This document shows, piece by piece, positions 9,915 through 18,875 of a DNA stretch of 64,000 nt (the first letter of the stretch is position 1; each line of letters opens with the position of its first letter). The DNA lies in the NCBI RefSeq assembly GCF_002902575.1, contig NZ_PPRD01000014.1, positions 62,001 through 126,000 on the forward strand, in the 5' to 3' direction. Below the pieces are notes generated by a model that saw only the letters and a list, made by a program, of their open reading frames with translations, ran no database searches and had not been told where the DNA came from. The DNA comes from Staphylococcus croceilyticus (lineage in GTDB: Bacteria; Bacillota; Bacilli; Staphylococcales; Staphylococcaceae). Position numbers and translations under genes: made by a program.

Positions 9915-10541
9915 TTATGAAACTTTTTTGTTTGCTCTATTTATCATTAAGGCGCTTCCTAATAAGAGGAATAAGCTACCGAATAATTGACTAGTAGGTT
10001 CATGTTGTCCTTCGCCAGTTTGAGGCAAAGTTTTATATGAGGCATGTTGTTTTGATGTGTGCGCTTTGACTTGTTTGGCAGAAGGAACTTCTGAAGAATC
10101 AACATTTCCTACATAGTATGCGTTAAGTTCACGTGCACAATCTACTGATGCAACTTTAGATTTCCCTTTATGTTGAGGTTCTACTTCAGCTGCTTTGGCA
10201 ATGCCATGTTCAGCGTGTGTTTCGCCATCTTGGAGTCTACTAAATTGGCTATATTTATCGTTTTTATAATCTACTTCGCCAGTTTTGTAAACTCTGTAAA
10301 TACCATTACCGGCATTCAATTTATTTTGACTAACGATTTCATAGTAATCGCCTTTATCTACTGCTTTTTCGAAGTTTTGTAAATTAGGGTTGCCTCCACT
10401 GTTTGACATCGCCATCGTTGCAACTTGTTGGGCATTATCTTGTGTTACAACTTCTGAAGCAGATGCATGAGCTGGATTTGCTACAGTTAGTAATACTGTA
10501 CTAGTTAAAACAGTTGATGCAATTAAAGAGACCTTCTTCAC
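9915..10541 (-). CDS. LPXTG cell-wall-anchored surface protein (SasK-like)
   Basis: 208 residues. The N-terminal signal peptide ends near PAHASA (residues 23-28). The mature region is a small soluble domain without repeats. The C-terminus is a sortase A sorting signal: LPQTG at 172-176, a hydrophobic stretch LFGSLFLLLGSALMI (187-201) and the basic tail NRANKKVS. It would be amide-linked to peptidoglycan. The start is GTG, with a GGGG-type ribosome site 9 nt upstream. Size and position recall S. aureus SasK, but identity is not proven and no ligand is known. Confidence 0.8.
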   Translation of the reverse strand: MKKVSLIASTVLTSTVLLTVANPAHASASEVVTQDNAQQVATMAMSNSGGNPNLQNFEKAVDKGDYYEIVSQNKLNAGNGIYRVYKTGEVDYKNDKYSQFSRLQDGETHAEHGIAKAAEVEPQHKGKSKVASVDCARELNAYYVGNVDSSEVPSAKQVKAHTSKQHASYKTLPQTGEGQHEPTSQLFGSLFLLLGSALMINRANKKVS

Positions 10542-10718
10542 ATTGAAAACCCCATTTCATTTATTATCATTTACAGCTTTAGTGTAGCACTGATATAACA
10601 ATTGAATAGGGGTTTAAAGTAAACAATATTGAATTTTTAACCTAAGTTAAAGAAACGATAGTTTGTAAATATAAGTTAATGATAGTAAAGATTTTTTTAA
10701 GATTTTCATGTAGTTGTT

Positions 10719-11144
10719 TTAGAATTTCTTTTTTGAAAAGTAAGGAATTGCAAAAGCCATTAAAATCATAAAAATCAAGTGCGCAATCATCCATAAACCA
10801 TATTCTCCCCAATTAAAGTGGAAAAATGAGCGTTGAGCCATAACAATTAATAGGGGGTATAATACCGCAAAAACAATGAATAATAAAAAGTAACTGATTT
10901 TATAGAATGGTTTAGAAACATGATAAATCGCTAAGAAAATAATATAAATGATAAAACCAATAAATACATGGATTAGTAATTCAAGAATTAATGGTGTTTT
11001 ACTCGGATCTGCAAGAAAATCTATATTAATTAGTAATAATGTTAAATGAGTCGACTGTGCTAACACATCTATAACTGCCATTGTAATAAGCAAAATTATA
11101 CTGATAAACAAAGCACTGAGTAAGTGGTAGGCGTAGCGTAACAT
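10719..11144 (-). CDS. small integral membrane protein, function unknown
   Basis: 141 residues, almost entirely four hydrophobic segments (about 9-29, 48-75, 84-104, 116-135) with a short Lys-rich end (SKKKF). No catalytic or transport motif is visible. AAGGAAGG precedes the ATG. It runs divergently from the S-box leader downstream. I do not recognise a named family. Confidence 0.65.
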   Translation of the reverse strand: MLRYAYHLLSALFISIILLITMAVIDVLAQSTHLTLLLINIDFLADPSKTPLILELLIHVFIGFIIYIIFLAIYHVSKPFYKISYFLLFIVFAVLYPLLIVMAQRSFFHFNWGEYGLWMIAHLIFMILMAFAIPYFSKKKF

Positions 11145-11287
11145 AATGGTCCTTCCTTTTTGGCAATTTAAATTATTATTCCCTATATAATTATCAATTA
11201 CACATTTATTTGTTAGAATATTCTAAAAATATATTGATTCTGTTTATCTCTAATGCTAATATAATATCAATTCAATAAAACTTGTTA

Positions 11288-11440
11288 ACTCTTATCAAGA
11301 GTGGTGGAGGGATGTGCCCTAAGAAGCCCAGCAACCGTCGTGTAACGAAATGGTGCTAATTCACATAAAGTAGACAATACTTTAAGAGATAAGAGAAAGT
11401 GTATCGATACTTTCTCTTAAATAATAGAAAGTATTTTTTT
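11288..11440 (+). promoter_or_regulatory. SAM-I (S-box) riboswitch with terminator
   Basis: The S-box core CTTATCAAGAGTGGTGGAGG (11291-11310) is followed by AAGCCCAGCAACC (11324-11336). P1 is closed by ACTCTTATC (11289-11297) with GATAAGAG (11388-11395). Downstream, ATACTTTC (11407-11414) pairs with GAAAGTAT (11427-11434) before T6, forming a terminator. The alternative GAGAAAGT/ACTTTCTC pairing would be the antiterminator. High S-adenosylmethionine should therefore stop transcription of the MetQ-like gene. Confidence 0.93.
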
Positions 11441-11506
11441 ATGTCTTCTAACTATTTAAGAGTTGAAGTGTAGTTGAATCATTTTAAAAAAGAGGTGTCG
11501 ATATAC

Positions 11507-12322
11507 ATGAGAAAATGGTTAAGTATGATCAGTATTTTAGTTTTAATTATCGTGTTAGCAGGATGTGGCAAAGATAAAGAGGATGATAAGACAATCACAG
11601 TTGCTGCTTCACCTGCACCCCATGGAGATGTGTTGAAGAAAGCTAAAGAACAATTAAAGAAAAAGGGTTATGATCTAGAAGTTAAAGAGGTTAATGATTA
11701 TAAAGTACCAAATAAATTATTAGATAAAGGCGATGTAGATGCTAACTTCTTCCAACACGTACCGTATCTAAAAGCTGAGAAGAAAAGTCATGGCTATAAA
11801 ATAGAAGAATTAGGTAAAGTATTTACAACGCCAATGGGTGTCTATAGTAAAAAATATAAACATTTGAAAGATATTCCTGAAGGATCAACCATCTATGTTT
11901 CAAATAACCCTGCAGAGGAAGGACGATTTTTATCATTTTTTGTAGATGAAGGTCTGATTAAGTTGAAAAAAGGTGTCAAAATTGAAGATGCTAAGTTTGA
12001 AGATATTGCTGAAAATAAAAAGAATTTAAAATTTAATCATCAACAAGGTGCTGAGTTTTTACCTAAAACATATAAAAACGGTGAAGGTGCAGCAGTCATT
12101 ATGAATTCCAACTATGCCATTGATAATGGTTTAAAACCGTCTAAAGATGCAATTGTAATGGAAGGTAAATCATCACCATTTGCCAACATTATCGCAGTTC
12201 AAGAGGGACATAAAAATGATAAAAAGTTCCAAGAATTATTAAAAGTGATGCAATCTAAAGAAATAAAAGATTATATTAAAAAAGAATATGGCGATGATGT
12301 TATCCCATACGAAAGTAATTAG
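11507..12322 (+). CDS. metQ: MetQ/NlpA family methionine-type ABC substrate-binding lipoprotein
   Basis: 271 residues. The signal peptide ends in LAGC (lipidation at Cys20). The mature protein is a single NlpA domain: TITVAASPAPHGDVLK (about 28-43), DVDANFFQHVPYL (75-87), AAVIMNSNYAIDNGL (195-209). The family binds L- or D-methionine or Met-containing peptides for a MetNI transporter. The ATG at 11507 follows AGAGGTG; an upstream in-frame ATG at 11474 lacks a site. No ATPase or permease gene is adjacent, so it must use a transporter encoded elsewhere. The S-box leader makes it part of the methionine-starvation response. Confidence 0.87.
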   Translation: MRKWLSMISILVLIIVLAGCGKDKEDDKTITVAASPAPHGDVLKKAKEQLKKKGYDLEVKEVNDYKVPNKLLDKGDVDANFFQHVPYLKAEKKSHGYKIEELGKVFTTPMGVYSKKYKHLKDIPEGSTIYVSNNPAEEGRFLSFFVDEGLIKLKKGVKIEDAKFEDIAENKKNLKFNHQQGAEFLPKTYKNGEGAAVIMNSNYAIDNGLKPSKDAIVMEGKSSPFANIIAVQEGHKNDKKFQELLKVMQSKEIKDYIKKEYGDDVIPYESN

Positions 12323-12656
12323 AAAGAAGTCGAAACAAAATAAATGTTTCAGTCTCAATTAATTTTTTGATAATAGCCAGCTGAATTAAAAGTACACTTA
12401 TATTAAGCCCTTTTTCAATATCAGTTATCTTTATCGGAGCAGGACGACGAAATTATTTTTAATTTCTATCCTGCTTCTTTTTTATATTTAATATTAGTTA
12501 GTTTTTATTATTTTAAGTATTCAGAATATATTTACAAATCTGATAATTATTAGTAAGATATTGATTACTATCATTAAAAGAAGTTGATTGCAAATGCCAA
12601 ACTTTTCAAAAATATAAAAGTATATGGGATAGCACGTTATGGGAGGATGAGTAATC
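12323..12656 (+). other. intergenic: terminator, then promoter region of the aminotransferase
   Basis: 334 nt without a gene. The first 110 nt hold a weak GAAACA/TGTTTC hairpin, then the strong terminator at 12436. At 12541-12555 lies TGATAATTATTAGTA, 13 of 15 bases of the Fur-type 7-1-7 consensus TGATAATNATTATCA. No confident -10/-35 pair was found before the ribosome site GGGAGGA at 12641. Confidence 0.45.
12436..12483 (+). terminator. intrinsic terminator downstream of metQ
   Basis: GGAGCAGGA (12436-12444) pairs with TCCTGCTTC (12469-12477, one wobble); an inner GAAATT/AATTTC extends the hairpin. It is followed by T6. Confidence 0.85.
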
Positions 12657-13994
12657 ATGAGTAAGGCAGAGGAATTAATTAATGAAGACGGACGATATTT
12701 TGCAGCATCTGGGAGAATTAAATATTATCCGTTAGCCATTGATCATGGATACGGGGCAACATTAGTCGATGTGGATGGGAAAGAATACATTGATTTACTT
12801 TCCAGTGCAAGTTCTCAAAATGTGGGACATGCACCGAAACGTGTCACTGATGCGATTAAAAAACAGGCGGAGAAGTTTATTCATTATACGCCTGCTTACA
12901 TGTACCATGAACCAGCAGTTAAGTTATCTAAAAAACTATGTGAAATTGCGCCAGGGGATTATGAAAAACGTGTAACGTTTGGATTGAGTGGCTCGGATGC
13001 CAATGATGGAATTATTAAATTTGCACGCGCATATACAGGGCGTCCTTATATCATTAGTTTTACAAATGCGTATCATGGGTCAACGTTTGGCTCACTCTCT
13101 ATGTCGGCGATTAGTTTGAATATGCGTAAACACTATGGCCCATTGCTTAATGGCTTTTACCATATTCCTTTTCCAGATAAATATAGAGGGATGTATGAAC
13201 AACCAAATGCGAATACAATCGAAGAATATCTCGCTCCGCTTAAAGAAATGTTTGCAAAATATGTGCCGGCTGAAGAAGTGGCGTGTATCGTAGTCGAAAC
13301 GATTCAAGGCGACGGAGGCTTACTTGAACCGGTAGAAGGTTATTTCAAAGCACTTGAAGCTTTGTGTCACGAACATGGCATTTTACTTGCGGTAGATGAC
13401 ATTCAACAAGGGCTTGGTCGCACAGGTACTTGGAGTTCGGTAGAGCATTTCAACTTTACGCCAGATTTAATTACGTTCGGTAAATCATTGGCTGGCGGTT
13501 TACCGATGTCAGCTATCGTGGGACGTAAGGAAATTATCGATAGCCTAGAAGCCCCAGCTCACCTGTTTACAACTGGTGCAAACCCAGTAAGTTGTGAAGC
13601 GGCTTTAGCAACCCTGGGGATGATTGAAGAAGACAATCTGTTAACTGCTAGTTCTGAAAAGGGACACCACGTACGTCAGCGCATGGATCAATGGGTAGAG
13701 AAATATCATTATGTAGGCAATGTACGAGGTATAGGTTTATCAATTGGTATTGATATTGTGTCAGATAAACAAGCGAAGACCAGAGTATCTAAAGAAGCGC
13801 TGAAGATTTGCAATTACTGTTTTGACCATGGCGTCGTCATTATCGCAGTAGCAGGCAATGTACTACGCTTCCAACCGCCATTAGTTATTACGTATGAACA
13901 ACTTGATCACGCTTTAGATGTTATTGAAGATGCTCTACAAGCATTAGAAAAAGGACAATTAGATAATTATAGTATCGAAGGCCAAGGTTGGTAA
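12657..13994 (+). CDS. class III PLP-dependent aminotransferase (aspartate aminotransferase family)
   Basis: 445 residues, full length for fold-type I class III enzymes. The PLP lysine is Lys276 in ITFGKSLAGG; the pyridine-nitrogen aspartate is Asp247 in LLAVDDIQQGLGRTG; the phosphate-binding GLSGSDAND is at 109-117 and the aromatic-stacking NAYHGSTFGS at 137-146. Relatives act on omega-amino acids (GABA, ornithine, diaminobutyrate); the amino donor cannot be told from sequence. GGGAGGA lies 9 nt before the ATG. It is monocistronic between terminators and convergent with an amino acid permease. Confidence 0.85.
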   Translation: MSKAEELINEDGRYFAASGRIKYYPLAIDHGYGATLVDVDGKEYIDLLSSASSQNVGHAPKRVTDAIKKQAEKFIHYTPAYMYHEPAVKLSKKLCEIAPGDYEKRVTFGLSGSDANDGIIKFARAYTGRPYIISFTNAYHGSTFGSLSMSAISLNMRKHYGPLLNGFYHIPFPDKYRGMYEQPNANTIEEYLAPLKEMFAKYVPAEEVACIVVETIQGDGGLLEPVEGYFKALEALCHEHGILLAVDDIQQGLGRTGTWSSVEHFNFTPDLITFGKSLAGGLPMSAIVGRKEIIDSLEAPAHLFTTGANPVSCEAALATLGMIEEDNLLTASSEKGHHVRQRMDQWVEKYHYVGNVRGIGLSIGIDIVSDKQAKTRVSKEALKICNYCFDHGVVIIAVAGNVLRFQPPLVITYEQLDHALDVIEDALQALEKGQLDNYSIEGQGW

Positions 13995-14016
13995 AAGAGC
14001 TATAGACATTAATAAA

Positions 14017-14046
14017 GCCTATCTCGAGATTTGAGATAGGCATTTG
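14017..14046 (+). terminator. intrinsic terminator after the aminotransferase
   Basis: A 9-bp perfect stem GCCTATCTC (14017-14025 with 14033-14041), a 7-nt loop and then ATTTG. Confidence 0.75.
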
Positions 14047-14058
14047 TATGTGTCTGAA

Positions 14059-14089
14059 AAAAGCGGTAGGCATTTCGCCTACCGCTTTT
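14059..14089 (-). terminator. terminator of the amino acid permease (bidirectional hairpin)
   Basis: A 12-bp perfect stem AAAAGCGGTAGG (14059-14070) with 14078-14089. On the minus strand the stem is followed by a T run, so it serves the permease; it also backs up the plus-strand terminator. Confidence 0.85.
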
Positions 14090-14099
14090 CATATAATAT

Positions 14100-15551
14100 T
14101 TAGTCTTTAGGTACGATGTAATCTTTTTCCTCATTTTTCTTAGAGTGTTTTACACCATAGAACGTGTAAATAACAATACCTACAAGGAACCAAATTAAAG
14201 TATAAAGTTTAGCATCGAAGCTTAAGCCCCAGAATACAAGTAAAACAAGAATAAATGTGATAACTGGTAATACTGGGAAACCTGGCACTTTAAATGCTGG
14301 TACTGGTAAGTCTTTACCTTCACGTTTTCTTAGGCTATACATTGCAAGAGATACGAACATGAATGCAACTAATGTACCTGCTGAAATTAATTGTGCTAAG
14401 AACGCGAATGGGAACATTGAACCGATTAACACACCGATAATTGTTAAGATTAAAAGTGCTCTATTTGGTAAATGATTATGATTTAATTTTGATAACCAAG
14501 AAGGTAATAAGCCGTCACGTCCAAATGAGTAAAGTAAACGTGAACCAGCTAACATCATACCGATTAAGGCAGTAAACATACCAATAACTGAAATCGCTTG
14601 TGTGACTGCTGCAATAATACCATGTCCACTTTGACGTAACGCCCAGCCTACAGGTTCAGCGTTACCTGCATATCTAGAATAGTGGAACATACCTACTAAT
14701 ACTAATGCTACTGCTACGAATAATACAATCGCTACTGCTAAAGAACCTAAGATACCACGAGGCATTGTTTTCTCTGGATTAATCGCTTCTGCAGAGTTTG
14801 CAGCGATTGAGTCAAATCCGATATATGCTAAGAAGATCATTGATACCCCAGCATAAATACCTTGCCATCCACCGAAGTCACCGTTTTCTGTTACTTTATG
14901 TTCAGGAATAAATGGCACATAGTTTGAAGCATGTATAGCTGTTAAGCCCACGATTACGAATAAAACAATTGCAAATACTTTTAAAATAACTAAAACATTC
15001 TCCACACGTGCTGCTTCTGTCACACCACGAGATAAGATAATAGCTGTAATAATAATCACGAGTGCAGCGATAATATCAATAACGCCACCGTCAGCACCAA
15101 AAGGATTAGACAATGACTTAGGTAAGACAATACCTAATGGTGAAATAAGTCCGCGCAAGTTAGCGGAGAAACCGGAAGCTACAAAGGCGACGGCAATGAA
15201 GTACTCGGCTAGAAGTGCCCAACCGGCTACCCATCCAGCAAATTCTCCAAATAATACGTTAATCCATGAATACGCCGAACCGGCAAATGGCATTGTTGAC
15301 GCCATTTCTGCATATGAAAAAGCTACTAAACCAGCTACGATAGCAGCTAATAAGAATGATAATGATACTGCAGGTCCTGCATGTTCAGCAGCTACAACTC
15401 CAGGTAGGGTGAAAATAGCTGTTGATACGATAGTACCTACACCTAATGCAAGAAAATCTCGAACACGTAAAGTACGTTTTAAGTGTCCATCTTTACTTTG
15501 ATAGATAGTGGGATCTTCTTTTCTGGTAAAATTTTTGAAAACATTGGCCAT
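14100..15551 (-). CDS. APC superfamily amino acid permease
   Basis: 483 residues with about 12-13 hydrophobic segments. The N-terminal LGVGTIVSTAIFTLPGVVA (37-55) is the APC helix-1 substrate/Na+ site, followed by FSYAEMASTMPFAGSAYSW (78-96), as in cationic amino acid transporter-like permeases. The C-terminus is a short charged cytoplasmic tail (KHSKKNEEKDY). Substrate is not predictable beyond amino acid. GGAGGTT precedes the ATG. A CodY-like box about 100 nt upstream would fit repression in rich amino acid conditions. Confidence 0.85.
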   Translation of the reverse strand: MANVFKNFTRKEDPTIYQSKDGHLKRTLRVRDFLALGVGTIVSTAIFTLPGVVAAEHAGPAVSLSFLLAAIVAGLVAFSYAEMASTMPFAGSAYSWINVLFGEFAGWVAGWALLAEYFIAVAFVASGFSANLRGLISPLGIVLPKSLSNPFGADGGVIDIIAALVIIITAIILSRGVTEAARVENVLVILKVFAIVLFVIVGLTAIHASNYVPFIPEHKVTENGDFGGWQGIYAGVSMIFLAYIGFDSIAANSAEAINPEKTMPRGILGSLAVAIVLFVAVALVLVGMFHYSRYAGNAEPVGWALRQSGHGIIAAVTQAISVIGMFTALIGMMLAGSRLLYSFGRDGLLPSWLSKLNHNHLPNRALLILTIIGVLIGSMFPFAFLAQLISAGTLVAFMFVSLAMYSLRKREGKDLPVPAFKVPGFPVLPVITFILVLLVFWGLSFDAKLYTLIWFLVGIVIYTFYGVKHSKKNEEKDYIVPKD

Positions 15552-15651
15552 GATGATGAACCTCCACTGAATATTTTGTTCTCTCTATTTAATAACTTGT
15601 TAATTAATTGACATGTATTATCATAGCACAAAAACTTGATATTTTGTCTAA

Positions 15652-15666
15652 AATTTCAGAAAATTT
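15652..15666. promoter_or_regulatory. CodY box upstream of the amino acid permease
   Basis: AAATTTCAGAAAATT differs from the CodY consensus AATTTTCWGAAAATT at one position. It lies about 100 nt upstream of the permease start. CodY represses many amino acid transporters in staphylococci; binding here is inferred. Confidence 0.5.
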
Positions 15667-16106
15667 CAAGTTTTCTTACTTTTTATAAAATGACATAACC
15701 TAACAAGTAAATTTTAAATGATAGACTTGATTATATCAGATATAAAAGAAATAAAAACAATAAAAAAGTATAAAATAACACCAAAAAGATAAAAAGTATG
15801 ATTATTGTCTCTAATAGCACTCTAATAATTATCGATAAGTCAAGTGATTAGACCTTTTAAAGTGAAAAAATACGTATAAATTGTTTAAAGTTAGTTGACC
15901 TATTCCAAAATGGAATGGTTTCTATCGAAAATATGTATTTTATTAATACATCAAAGCGTACTATAATATAAAACGTAATGAAGTTACATCATATTCAAAT
16001 GTTTCTATCCATGTGTTTTACAATCATTCCCCTAAAAGATTGTAAGAAGCAATAGTCACTATGTAGAAGTGAATTGTTTACACAAGAATGACATATAAAA
16101 TAGAAG
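15667..16106. other. AT-rich intergenic region upstream of the alsS leader
   Basis: No gene is visible. Possible promoters include TTTATT-N17-TATAAT with the -10 near 15961, preceded by TTGACC near 15896. Nearer alsS, -35 TTGTTT (16074-16079), 16 nt and -10 TAAAAT (16096-16101) would start a transcript at about 16107. Confidence 0.35.
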
Positions 16107-16268
16107 ACTCCCATCTCACATTTGTATATGCTTATTTAACTGAGATTACAATGCAACATTGAAATAATGAAGTAACTTAAATATAAAGAAGCCGCAATAA
16201 ACATGTAACTAAGTCTTTCCCTCTTTTTCCCTTAAAAAATAGACATGTGTAATGTGGCTTCTTTTTTA
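16107..16268 (+). ncRNA. candidate leader RNA or sRNA ending in a terminator before alsS
   Basis: Downstream of TTGTTT-N16-TAAAAT a transcript of about 160 nt would form ATCTCA/TGAGAT, then a long terminator hairpin. AAAGAAGCCGCA (16185-16196) pairs with TGTGGCTTCTTT (16253-16264), and above an internal loop ACATGT (16201-16206) pairs with ACATGT (16243-16248); T6 follows. The 36-nt apical loop is C/U-rich with two UCCC motifs, and a third UCCC lies near 16109. It may be a separate sRNA or an attenuator of alsSD. Confidence 0.5.
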
Positions 16269-16307
16269 TATAAAACTAAAAGATTGTTTGAAAGGATATG
16301 AATGTAA

Positions 16308-17972
16308 ATGACTAAAGAAAATTATTCTGCTGCGGATATGGTCATTGATACTTTGAAAAATAATAACGTTGATTATGTATTTGGGATTCCTGGAGCGAAA
16401 ATTGATTATCTATTTAATGCTTTAGAAGATGATGGTCCAGAACTTATCGTAACACGTCATGAACAAAATGCGGCTATGATGGCTCAAGGTGTAGGACGTA
16501 TTACAGGTAATCCAGGTGTAGCTTTAGTAACAAGTGGTCCTGGGGTAAGTAATTTAACAACTGGATTATTAACAGCGACTTCAGAAGGGGACCCTGTTTT
16601 AGCAATTGGTGGTCAAGTTAAACGTAATGACTTATTACGTCAAACGCACCAAGCGGTAGATAATGTTTCATTATTGAAATCATCTACTAAATACAGTGCA
16701 GAAGTTCAAGATCCTGAATCATTATCTGAAGTTATGACTAATGCAATTCGTACTGCTACTTCAGGTAAAAATGGTGCAAGTTTCATCAGTATTCCACAAG
16801 ACGTTATTTCAGCTCCTGTACAATCAAAAGCTATTGATTTATGCCAACAACCACGTTTAGGCGTTCCATCAGTAGATGATATTAAAGAAGTTATTAACGA
16901 TATTAAAGAAGCTAAATTCCCTGTATTACTTGCAGGTATGAGAAGTTCAAGTGAGAAAGAAACTGAAGCAATTCGTCAATTAGTTCAAAAAACAAACTTA
17001 CCAGTTGTAGAAACATTCCAAGGTGCTGGCGTCCTTAACCGCGAATTAGAGAATCACTTCTTTGGTCGTGTTGGTTTATTCCGTAACCAAGTAGGTGACG
17101 AATTATTAAGAAAAGCTGATTTAGTAGTAACTATCGGTTATGACCCAATTGAATATGAAGCAAGTAACTGGAATAAAGAATTAGATACAGAAATTATTGT
17201 AATTGATGAAGTTCAAGCAGAGATTACTAATTACTTACGTCCTAAAAAAGAATTAGTAGGTAATATTGCTGGTACAATCCAATTATTATCAGAACATATT
17301 GATGGCACAATCATTGATCAAAAACATTTAGATGATTTAGAACAATTAAGAGCGGATATTATTGAAGCAACTGGAATTAAATATACACATGAAGATGGTG
17401 TGATGCATCCGTTAGAAATCATTGAAACGTTGCAAAACACGTTAACTGACGATACAACTGTTACTGTAGACGTAGGTAGTCATTACATTTGGATGGCTCG
17501 TAAATTTAGAAGCTATAACCCTAGACACTTATTATTCAGTAATGGTATGCAAACATTAGGTGTGGCGTTACCATGGGCAATCGCAGCTGCTTTAGTACGA
17601 CCTAATACACAAGTTGTATCAGTTGCAGGTGACGGTGGTTTCTTATTCTCAGGTCAAGATCTTGAAACAGCTGTCCGTAAAAAATTAAACATCATCCAAT
17701 TAATCTGGAATGATGGTAAATATAATATGGTAGAATTCCAAGAAGAAATGAAATACAACCGTTCATCTGGTGTTGAATTTGGACCAGTTGACTATGTAAA
17801 ATATGCTGAATCATTTGGTGCTAAAGGTCTTCGCGTAAGAAGCCAAGAAGAACTTGAAGCTGCACTTAAAGAAGGCTATGAAACTGAAGGTCCAGTATTA
17901 ATCGATATTCCAGTAAACTACAAAGATAACATTAAGTTATCTACAAACGTATTACCAGATTCTTTAAACTAA
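16308..17972 (+). CDS. alsS: acetolactate synthase, catabolic
   Basis: 554 residues. It condenses two pyruvates to 2-acetolactate using thiamine diphosphate, the first step of acetoin formation from overflow pyruvate. The TPP-activating glutamate is Glu52 in VTRHEQNA; the TPP/Mg motif starts at [11 protein letters not shown] (about 441) and ends in NDGKYN. No regulatory small-subunit gene follows; its absence and the alsD partner mark the catabolic rather than the ilvB enzyme. AAAGGA lies about 11 nt before the ATG. It is separated from alsD by 36 nt and preceded by a structured leader with its own terminator. Confidence 0.95.
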   Translation: MTKENYSAADMVIDTLKNNNVDYVFGIPGAKIDYLFNALEDDGPELIVTRHEQNAAMMAQGVGRITGNPGVALVTSGPGVSNLTTGLLTATSEGDPVLAIGGQVKRNDLLRQTHQAVDNVSLLKSSTKYSAEVQDPESLSEVMTNAIRTATSGKNGASFISIPQDVISAPVQSKAIDLCQQPRLGVPSVDDIKEVINDIKEAKFPVLLAGMRSSSEKETEAIRQLVQKTNLPVVETFQGAGVLNRELENHFFGRVGLFRNQVGDELLRKADLVVTIGYDPIEYEASNWNKELDTEIIVIDEVQAEITNYLRPKKELVGNIAGTIQLLSEHIDGTIIDQKHLDDLEQLRADIIEATGIKYTHEDGVMHPLEIIETLQNTLTDDTTVTVDVGSHYIWMARKFRSYNPRHLLFSNGMQTLGVALPWAIAAALVRPNTQVVSVAGDGGFLFSGQDLETAVRKKLNIIQLIWNDGKYNMVEFQEEMKYNRSSGVEFGPVDYVKYAESFGAKGLRVRSQEELEAALKEGYETEGPVLIDIPVNYKDNIKLSTNVLPDSLN

Positions 17973-18008
17973 TTTTAAGCAAACAAATCAACGGGAGTGA
18001 ATAATAAT

Positions 18009-18713
18009 ATGAGTCACGTATTATATCAACACGGTACATTAGGTACATTGATGGCCGGACTATTAGAAGGTACCGCTACAATTAATGAGTTATTAGAACA
18101 TGGTGATTCAGGACTAGCTACATTAACTGGTTCTAATGGCGAAGTTATCTTCCTTAATGGCGAAGCTTATCATGCTAATGAACACAAAGAATTTAAGAAA
18201 TTGAATGGTGACGAAATGACACCATATGCTACAATTACGCGTTTCGAAGCGGATCAAGCGTATCAAACAGCTGATAAAGATTCTGAAACAGTGTTAAACG
18301 AAGTTAAAGAACATATGTTAAGCGATAATTTGTTCTCAGCTGTAAAAATTAGTGGTACTTTCAAAAAGATGCATGTACGTATGATGCCTAAACAAGAACC
18401 ACCTTATACACGTTTAATTGATTCTGCACGTCGTCAACCTGAAGAAACACGTGAAGATATTAAAGGAACAATTATTGGTTTCTTCACACCAGAATTATTC
18501 CATGGCATTGGTTCAGCTGGTTTCCATATTCATTTTGCAAACGATGACCGCAACTTTGGTGGACATGTCTTAGATTTTGAAGTGGATGATGTTAAAGTAG
18601 AAATTCAAAACTTTGAAACATTCGAACAACATTTCCCAGTTGATAATAAGACATTCACAGAAACTGAAATTGATTATGCAGATGTTCATGATGAAATTAG
18701 AGAAGCAGAATAA
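18009..18713 (+). CDS. alsD: alpha-acetolactate decarboxylase
   Basis: 234 residues. It decarboxylates 2-acetolactate to acetoin, completing the overflow pathway that consumes pyruvate and protons. Family landmarks: YQHGTLGTLMAGLLEG (5-20), HVRMMPKQEPPYTRLIDSA (about 119-137) and the Zn-binding HIH (His173, His175) in GFHIHFANDDRNFGGH. The ATG at 18009 is preferred because CGGGAGTG sits 10 nt upstream; the in-frame GTG at 17997 is inside that site. It forms an operon with alsS and ends in a terminator. Confidence 0.95.
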   Translation: MSHVLYQHGTLGTLMAGLLEGTATINELLEHGDSGLATLTGSNGEVIFLNGEAYHANEHKEFKKLNGDEMTPYATITRFEADQAYQTADKDSETVLNEVKEHMLSDNLFSAVKISGTFKKMHVRMMPKQEPPYTRLIDSARRQPEETREDIKGTIIGFFTPELFHGIGSAGFHIHFANDDRNFGGHVLDFEVDDVKVEIQNFETFEQHFPVDNKTFTETEIDYADVHDEIREAE

Positions 18714-18742
18714 AGTGAATATACTTTCATAAAAAATAATGA

Positions 18743-18788
18743 AGAGATAAGTGTACATCATTGGAGATGACATACTTATCTCTTTTTT
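18743..18788 (+). terminator. intrinsic terminator of alsSD
   Basis: AGAGATAAGT (18743-18752) pairs with ACTTATCTCT (18774-18783), with an inner CATC/GATG pairing, then T6. Confidence 0.9.
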
Positions 18789-18875
18789 ATATTTAAAATT
18801 ATTAAAATAATATATTACGCAATATGATTTAATGGTATAATAACTTAAAATTTCATATTTCGGAGGTACATTAAG

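Noticed and set aside
15896..15970. Early alsS promoters (TTGACC, TATAAT near 15961)
   Set aside because: Plausible boxes but over 300 nt from alsS and not better than the pair at 16074-16101; left as possibilities only.
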